Positions 1 through 3,738 of a stretch of DNA of 5,978 nucleotides are shown in pieces. The notes beneath the pieces were generated by a model. It was not told where the DNA came from. It ran no database searches and saw only the letters and a program-made list of their open reading frames with translations. Within the stretch, counting starts at the first letter, position 1. Every line of letters starts with the position of its first letter. The position numbers were made by a program, and so were the translations under genes. The stretch lies in NCBI GenBank assembly GCA_028717165.1, contig JAQUOK010000226.1:1-5978 (forward strand). Direction: 5' to 3'. This DNA comes from Victivallaceae bacterium (GTDB lineage Bacteria > Verrucomicrobiota > Lentisphaeria > Victivallales > Victivallaceae).

Positions 1-1019
1 GCATTCCGCTGCTCGGACGGCATTGACAATTGTTCCAGAAAAGTATCCGCGATCCGTTTGCCGAGCTGTTCCGGGTAACGCCGGATCGCGCTCGGCGACG
101 GGATCGTCAGGCGGTAAAACAACGTATCGTCGAAAGTAATGAACCCGATATCGCCGCCGATCTGAATTCCTCTGGCCTGCAAATGATAAAACGCTTTCTG
201 CGCGTGCTCAACGCAGTGGAAAAACACGGAATCAAGCCGGATATTCTCGTCATCCAGCCAGGATTTTAATAATTTCAGCGCGTCCTTTTCATCCTTTGCG
301 GAGCCCGCCGCCATCGGTTCGCCGTTGAATTCCCGCAGCGCCTCATGGCAGCCCCGGAGAAATTCCCCGCCATTGTAAACCGGGCAGCCGATCAGGCCGA
401 TGCGTTTGAAGCGGCATTCGATCAGGTGTTTTGTTCCGTGATAGCTGCCGGCGAAATCGCCGTCGTCAACCCGCCAGCAGTCGGCTCCGTCCAAGCCGCG
501 CCCGATGAAGGTTAGTGGAAACCCGTCCCTGGCCAGAGCCGCCAGCGGCATGTAGCCGTTGACTATTTCCGGCGTCGCCGAGATCATCGCCCCGGAATAA
601 TGTCCGGCCGCGAGTTTGCGTATCATTTTCCGGAACGCCCAGGCATTCCCGTGGTGCTGTTGAATGTCCAGTTTCCAGCCCGCGCACTGGAGCCAAACGC
701 CGATCTCTTTCGATACCCGCCGCCAGTGTTCCGAATCGGTATCCGGCAAAAGCAGCGTCGCGCTTTTCAGACTTTCCGGCAGTTCCGAACGCACCACGGT
801 CCCGCCGCCGAAACGGCTGGATACCAGTTTCTCTTTCCGTAAAAGTCTCATACCGTTTTCGACCGTGTTATTGTGGATGCCGAGTTTTTCCGTCAGCGCC
901 TTCGCACTGGGCAGTATCTGGCCCGGCTGATATTCGCCGAGACGGATTTTCCGGCGAACATAATCGGCGACAAACCGACGGCCCCGGACCGGATTGGATT
1001 CGTGATTTTCGTGTTTCAT
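1..1019 (-). CDS. GntR-type HTH / LacI-like ligand-binding transcriptional regulator (3' end beyond window)
   Basis: Reading the minus strand from the ATG at 1019-1017 gives 339 uninterrupted codons running off the left edge. Residues about 14-76 form a GntR winged helix: IRLGEYQPGQILPSAKAL, then GIHNNTVENGMRLLRKEKL and a GGGTVV wing. The rest resembles a LacI/GalR sugar-binding-like domain, with VDDGDFAGSYHGTKHLIE (about 184-201), the strand RIGLIGCP (206-213), IGFITFDDTLFYRLTIPSP (291-309) and a terminal LGKRIADTFLEQL helix. This AraR-like arrangement usually means an effector-responsive, often sugar-responsive, repressor acting on DNA in the cytoplasm; the effector cannot be read here. AGGAG seven bases upstream supports the start. 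Probably only a few tens of residues are missing. The gene is divergent from the abiE operon and no partner gene is visible. Family call is firm; target genes and ligand are unknown. Confidence 0.9.
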   Translation of the reverse strand, partial: MKHENHESNPVRGRRFVADYVRRKIRLGEYQPGQILPSAKALTEKLGIHNNTVENGMRLLRKEKLVSSRFGGGTVVRSELPESLKSATLLLPDTDSEHWRRVSKEIGVWLQCAGWKLDIQQHHGNAWAFRKMIRKLAAGHYSGAMISATPEIVNGYMPLAALARDGFPLTFIGRGLDGADCWRVDDGDFAGSYHGTKHLIECRFKRIGLIGCPVYNGGEFLRGCHEALREFNGEPMAAGSAKDEKDALKLLKSWLDDENIRLDSVFFHCVEHAQKAFYHLQARGIQIGGDIGFITFDDTLFYRLTIPSPSAIRRYPEQLGKRIADTFLEQLSMPSEQRN

Positions 1020-1047
1020 TGAACCACTCCTGTTTTGATTTTATGAA

Positions 1048-1083
1048 TTCCCGGATCATCCGGGAAAGACGAAAAAATGACAA
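1048..1083 (-). promoter_or_regulatory. Predicted promoter of the GntR/LacI regulator with overlapping palindromic operator
   Basis: On the minus strand a -35-like TTGTCA (1083-1078) is followed after exactly 17 bp by GATGAT (1060-1055), which matches the -10 consensus at four of six positions. The -10 sits inside the perfect palindrome TTCCCGGATCATCCGGGAA (1048-1066, two 9-bp arms around one base). A symmetric site over a -10 box, directly ahead of a gene for a dimeric repressor, suggests autoregulation. The palindrome is seen directly; the promoter and operator roles are inferred. The leader to the ATG would be about 30 nt and contains the AGGAG ribosome-binding site. Confidence 0.45.
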
Positions 1084-1269
1084 TTTTGCAACTTCCCACA
1101 CCAGCGAAAATGGCGATTAGCAGTTTGCGGACTGAAAAATTAAGTATTTAACAATAAAAGAGTTACCGAAAAAACTTTCCACATCTGGCCCCGATTTCAG
1201 CCCTGATTTTCGGGCTTTTGAAAGCAAAGTCTCAAAACGTTTAAAACCCTCGTGTGGGAAGTTTTTTGC
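1084..1269. mobile_element. MITE-like 174-bp unit with terminal inverted repeats and a 6-bp flanking direct repeat
   Basis: AACTTCCCACAC at 1090-1101 and its exact reverse complement GTGTGGGAAGTT at 1252-1263 bound a 174-bp AT-rich segment without a credible gene. The bases immediately outside are TTTTGC on both sides (1084-1089 and 1264-1269), as expected of a target-site duplication. An imperfect third copy, AACTTTCCACAT, lies inside at 1173-1184. A non-autonomous transposon remnant would explain the outer repeats and the flanking duplication; a set of protein-binding sites would explain the third copy better. No transposase family is recognised. Confidence 0.35.
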
Positions 1270-1364
1270 CGGACTCCAAAAATCGCCCGATTTAGCCTCA
1301 AAATCCCGGTGCCGGCATTACTCTCCGGAAATCCGAGCCGAAACGCCGTATCGGCAAAAATCCG

Positions 1365-1441
1365 AAAAAGCGGACAGGGGGGCCTGTCCGGTTTGACTTC
1401 GCAAGTGCCTGCAAATCAAAGCAGTTATAAAAAGCGGACAG
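1365..1441. repeat. GCGGACAG stem-loop and repeat cluster
   Basis: CGGACAGG (1371-1378) and CCTGTCCG (1383-1390) form a perfect 8-bp stem around a GGGG loop. The 13-mer AAAAAGCGGACAG occurs at 1365-1377 and again at 1429-1441, and CTGTCCG at 1384-1390 is inverted relative to both. Read on the minus strand the stem is followed by CTTTTT, so it resembles a rho-independent terminator, but no minus-strand gene lies upstream to need one. It could instead be an insertion-sequence end or integrase core-type site. Confidence 0.4.
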
Positions 1442-1513
1442 TAAAACAAACTGTGTCAGAACGCGTTACCCCTTCAGCCGCCACATAACCAGTTGAGCAG
1501 CAATAGGAACCAA

Positions 1514-1542
1514 CTTTATCGTTTCCTGTGGGTGCGATAAAG
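1514..1542. repeat. 8-bp-stem inverted repeat upstream of abiE
   Basis: CTTTATCG (1514-1521) and CGATAAAG (1535-1542) are exact reverse complements around a 13-base loop. AACCA and TGGTT lie outside the two arms, so a longer imperfect structure is possible. There is no T-run after it. Function unknown. Confidence 0.4.
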
Positions 1543-1569
1543 GGAGGCGTGGTTTGAGGTGGAGCCTAT

Positions 1570-1597
1570 CAACTTAGCGCAAGGTTGCGCTAGGTTG
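1570..1597. repeat. Near-perfect 13-bp-stem hairpin upstream of abiE
   Basis: Bases 1570-1582 pair with 1585-1597 around a 2-base GG centre, with a single T-G wobble; the core is TAGCGCAA/TTGCGCTA. A T6 run lies 12-13 bases further on, too far for a classical terminator. It resembles a short REP-like palindrome or protein-binding site. Confidence 0.45.
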
Positions 1598-1622
1598 GAA
1601 TCACGGTATTTTTTCGTTGAAA

Positions 1623-1700
1623 TTTGCATTACGCCATTGAATAACTCTCACACTCGGTGTACAATGTGTGAGAGTTATTCAATGGAATTAGCAATGCAAA
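1623..1700 (+). promoter_or_regulatory. abiE promoter embedded in a long palindrome (probable AbiEi operator)
   Basis: CCATTGAATAACTCTCACAC (1634-1653) is the exact reverse complement of 1666-1685, a 20-bp perfect inverted repeat with a 12-base centre. Outer arms TTTGCATT (1623-1630) and AATGCAAA (1693-1700) extend it. A sigma70-type promoter lies inside: TTGAAT at 1637-1642, 17 bp, TACAAT at 1660-1665. Transcription would start near 1672, so the left arm is not transcribed and the repeat must work as DNA rather than as an mRNA hairpin. AbiEi antitoxins of characterised AbiE systems repress their own promoter by binding inverted repeats, so this is the expected operator. Repeat and promoter boxes are seen; AbiEi binding is inferred. 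Confidence 0.75.
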
Positions 1701-2290
1701 CGAATATAGACAAAATACAGGAAATCATCCGGCAACGTGGCATAATAACCTCGGCGGATATCCGCGGACTTGGATTTTCACCTAAACTACTTTGTTATCT
1801 GAAAGCCAAAGGAATTCTGCGACGGATATCGCACGGAGCTTACACTCTTTCTGAACATATGTCCGCGCAAGAAACATTTACCGAAGTCGCGCTGAAAATT
1901 CCGCATGGAGTTATTTGTCTGCTTTCCGCTCTTCAATATCACGAACTGACGACTCAAATGCCATACGAATCATGGGTGGCTATAGAAAAAGGAGCCTATT
2001 ATCCGCGTAACCTGAAACAGTCTATAAAGATAATTCAGCTTACCGGAGATAATTTTTCATCTGGAATTGAAACGCATGAGTGCAACGGGATAAACATACG
2101 GGTATATTGTCCGGCAAAAACCGTTGTGGACTGTTTCCGTTTTAGAAATAAAATCGGAATCGACGTTGCCATTGAAGCCATGCGTGATGCTCTCAGCCAA
2201 AAAAGGGCTACTTCAGATGAAATATGGGAATATGCTCGAATCTCCCGGCTGACCAAAGTTATGCGTCCATATCTGGAGACGATTCAATGA
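1694..2290 (+). CDS. abiEi: AbiEi family type IV antitoxin / autorepressor
   Basis: A 198-residue protein with the AbiEi layout. Residues 1-52 form an N-terminal winged helix (KIQEIIRQRGIITSADI, then LKAKGILRRISHGAYTL). The C-terminal domain follows with LLSALQYHELT (76-86), AKTVVDCFRFRNKIG (141-155), an AIEAMRDAL helix (159-167) and a final YARISRLTKVMRPYLE. In characterised systems AbiEi neutralises the AbiEii toxin without stable protein contact (type IV) and represses the operon. The reading frame stays open upstream to a GTG at 1559, with in-frame ATGs at 1664 and 1682. I chose 1694 because the predicted promoter initiates near 1672, GGA lies seven bases ahead, and the winged helix begins here; ATG 1682 is the alternative. 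It overlaps abiEii by four bases. No lesions are seen. Confidence 0.92.
   Translation: MQTNIDKIQEIIRQRGIITSADIRGLGFSPKLLCYLKAKGILRRISHGAYTLSEHMSAQETFTEVALKIPHGVICLLSALQYHELTTQMPYESWVAIEKGAYYPRNLKQSIKIIQLTGDNFSSGIETHECNGINIRVYCPAKTVVDCFRFRNKIGIDVAIEAMRDALSQKRATSDEIWEYARISRLTKVMRPYLETIQ
2275..2290 (+). promoter_or_regulatory. Translational coupling site between abiEi and abiEii (GGAG and ATGA overlap)
   Basis: The abiEi stop TGA (2288-2290) overlaps the abiEii ATG (2287-2289) in ATGA. GGAG at 2275-2278 lies eight bases before that ATG, inside the abiEi coding sequence. This fixes the abiEii start, although its frame stays open further upstream, and implies coupled synthesis of antitoxin and toxin. 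Confidence 0.8.
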
Positions 2291-3135
2291 ATAATGGCAT
2301 TATTGCTTCTGTACATCAACGACTGCTCAATTTGCGTGATAAAACCGGCGAACCTTTCAATAATATTCTCGTTAAATACGCTCTGGAACGTCTGTTGTAC
2401 CGGCTTGAAGCATCCGGCAAGATCAAAAATTTTGTACTCAAAGGTGCCATGCTTTTTTCATTATGGCCGCAAGTTCCACGGCGTTCCACTCGGGACATGG
2501 ATTTGCTGGGCTTTGGAGCCCCGACAACTGAACGGATGAAATCTGTTTTTATCACTGCATGCAAATTAAAATATGATGCGGACGGACTTTGCTTCGATCC
2601 CGACAGCGTTACATCCGAAGACATTCGTGAAGAACAGGAATATGTTGGCGTCAGGGTCAAGCTTATGTGCTATCTTGGTCCAGCCAAAATCCCACTCCAG
2701 ATTGATATCGGCTTTGGCGATGCCATAGTGCCGAAACCGGAAATAGTCGAATATCCCAGGATGCTGGATTTCCCGGCTGCCAGAATAAAAGCCTATCATC
2801 CGGCAACGGTGATTGCGGAAAAATTCAACGCCCTGGTTGTTCTTGGTTACCGCAACAGCCGAATGAAAGATTTTTACGATCTTTACATACTGCTGAAACA
2901 TATGAACCTTTCCGATGAAATGTTACTTACTGCGGTTAAAGAAACTTTTAAACGCAGAAAAGTATCACTGCCGCATGAAATTCCGGTTGCATTTACTCCG
3001 GCGTTCCTTGAGGACGGAACCAAACTTATCCAATGGAATGCATTCATAAAGCGCAGCGCCCTTGATCCGGCCCTTCAACTTGCTGATGTATTAAAATATC
3101 TCGAAGAGCGATTGTGGAATTTATGTTTCCGGTAA
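2287..3135 (+). CDS. abiEii: AbiEii family nucleotidyltransferase toxin of a type IV TA/abortive infection system
   Basis: A 282-residue protein of the AbiEii/MenT-like nucleotidyltransferase family. Visible landmarks are VLKGAMLFSLW (50-60), where the family has its GGTAL-like loop; RSTRDMDLL (66-74), carrying the metal-binding D70-x-D72 pair; a further acidic strand QIDIGFGD (138-145) with D140; and IAEKFNALVVLG (176-187) followed by SRMKDFYDLYIL (191-202), the conserved Lys/Asp motifs (K179, K194, D195, D198). Family knowledge: AbiEii is a GTP-binding nucleotidyltransferase whose activity is bacteriostatic, and related MenT enzymes add nucleotides to tRNA. Expressed during phage infection, such systems abort phage production. 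All key residues are present and length is ordinary, so it looks active. It is cotranscribed with abiEi and its 3' end meets minus-strand sequence convergently. The phage range is unknown. Confidence 0.93.
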   Translation: MNNGIIASVHQRLLNLRDKTGEPFNNILVKYALERLLYRLEASGKIKNFVLKGAMLFSLWPQVPRRSTRDMDLLGFGAPTTERMKSVFITACKLKYDADGLCFDPDSVTSEDIREEQEYVGVRVKLMCYLGPAKIPLQIDIGFGDAIVPKPEIVEYPRMLDFPAARIKAYHPATVIAEKFNALVVLGYRNSRMKDFYDLYILLKHMNLSDEMLLTAVKETFKRRKVSLPHEIPVAFTPAFLEDGTKLIQWNAFIKRSALDPALQLADVLKYLEERLWNLCFR

Positions 3136-3246
3136 GTCGCATTCCGTTATTTCCTCGTGATCGCGCAGAAACAGCCTTCTGACGCAGATTGACGATAAAT
3201 CCGCATAATGACCGCGGCCTGCCGTCTTTGAGCGTGAGCGGGGCAT
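3121..3246 (-). CDS. Possible 41-residue protein downstream of the small HTH gene
   Basis: ATG at 3246-3244 opens a 41-codon frame ending at TAA 3123-3121. It begins 11 bases after the stop of the small HTH gene, with GGAG just ahead, so the two could form an operon. The product starts MPRSRSKTAGRGHYADL and ends LRDHEEITECDLPET: a basic N-terminus and acidic tail with no recognised motif, signal peptide or membrane segment. Its last 15 bases overlap the 3' end of abiEii on the opposite strand. GGAG is only two bases from the ATG, closer than usual, which weakens the case. It may be a real small gene, the remnant of a longer one, or chance. Confidence 0.3.
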   Translation of the reverse strand: MPRSRSKTAGRGHYADLSSICVRRLFLRDHEEITECDLPET

Positions 3247-3257
3247 TTCTCCGCGTT

Positions 3258-3498
3258 TTACTCATTCCAGACATATTCGACCTTGCGCTTGCGCCTGCCG
3301 GCAATAATCTGGTTGACCCGGCGCGTACTTACGGCCATAATATTGGCTATCTCCTGAACGCCCGCTCCCTGCCTGGCCAGGCTGATGACGATTTCCTTTT
3401 TACCGGGATCGCGGGTAGGTTCGCCGGGAATGTAGAGCAGCCCGGTGAAATGCGATTTTATCTGCTCGTAAAGATTCTCCGGCAGGACATTTTTTCAT
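3258..3498 (-). pseudogene. Small helix-turn-helix protein gene with a +1 frameshift in an A6 run
   Basis: ATG at 3498-3496 follows AAGGGG at good spacing, but its frame soon leaves protein-like sequence. Removing one A from the A6 run (T6 at 3490-3495 on the plus strand) gives a coherent 79-residue protein: MKNVLPENLYEQIKSHF, a turn at YIPGEPTRDPG (22-32), then a helix-turn-helix at about 33-66 with IVISLARQGAGVQEIANIM and VSTRRVNQIIAG, and a basic RRKRK segment. The frame without correction has a TGA overlapping the ATG and no ATG, GTG or TTG before the HTH. A longer start at 3552 (MSANESFTYNINFNPRGHM) enters the same A-run. It is probably a small DNA-binding protein of the same element as the primase; I do not recognise its family. 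A dead gene, a slippage switch or a sequencing indel are all possible. Confidence 0.55.
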
Positions 3499-3605
3499 AT
3501 GGCCCCTTGGGTTAAAGTTGATGTTGTATGTAAAGCTCTCATTCGCGGACATAGCCAGTCGAATCGGGAAGTGTTCTGTTAAAAAAATATTTCCCGCCCG
3601 AAGAG

Positions 3606-3738
3606 TTAAGAAAATTAAGAAAAGAAATCAATACATTTCAATCTTCATATATATTTTCTTAATTATTATTTAAAGTGTTGATTATCAGGGATTAGATGTT
3701 AAGAAAAAGCAGTTCTTAAGTTTTCTTAATTTTCTTAA
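3606..3738. repeat. Iteron-like cluster of TTAAGAAAA 9-mers (candidate replication origin)
   Basis: TTAAGAAAA occurs exactly at 3606-3614, 3615-3623 and 3699-3707, and inverted as TTTTCTTAA at 3654-3662, 3721-3729 and 3730-3738; GTTCTTAA at 3712-3719 is a degenerate seventh copy. Tandem pairs at the two ends form a perfect 18-bp inverted repeat. The stretch is very AT-rich, lies at the 3' end of a primase-helicase gene and supplies its last codons (LIKKIKKT). Short repeated sites in AT-rich DNA beside a replication gene are typical of plasmid and phage origins. The repeats are seen; the origin role is inferred. Confidence 0.5.

Larger units (their letters stand above)
1020..1693. other. Gene-free divergent intergenic region rich in inverted repeats
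   Basis: There is no convincing coding sequence on either strand between the regulator start and abiEi; the short frames present lack ribosome-binding sites and domain-like sequence. No tRNA or recognisable structured RNA was found. The region holds the regulator promoter, the TIR-bounded unit, a cluster of CGGACAG-containing stem-loops (1365-1441), hairpins at 1514-1542 and 1570-1597, and the abiE promoter palindrome. The density of repeats suggests accumulated mobile-element debris or an element boundary. Confidence 0.6.

Noticed and set aside
1199..1219. AGCCC...GGGCT hairpin followed by TTT, a possible terminator
   Set aside because: The stem is only five base pairs, the T-run is short, and no plus-strand gene lies upstream.
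1235..1242. AAACGTTT as a LacI-type operator
   Set aside because: An 8-bp palindrome in AT-rich DNA is expected by chance, and the 19-bp palindrome at the promoter is a far better candidate.
1500..1600. A structured RNA gene such as SRP RNA or tRNA
   Set aside because: The hairpins lack the conserved SRP loop sequences and no tRNA cloverleaf or CCA-end arrangement could be drawn.
1559..1693. Upstream extension of AbiEi to the GTG at 1559
   Set aside because: It would place the promoter and operator palindrome inside the coding region, has no ribosome-binding site, and adds sequence unlike the family.
3565..3596. CGGGAA...TTCCCG inverted repeat as a terminator or operator
   Set aside because: Six-base arms separated by 20 bases give a weak structure with no supporting context.
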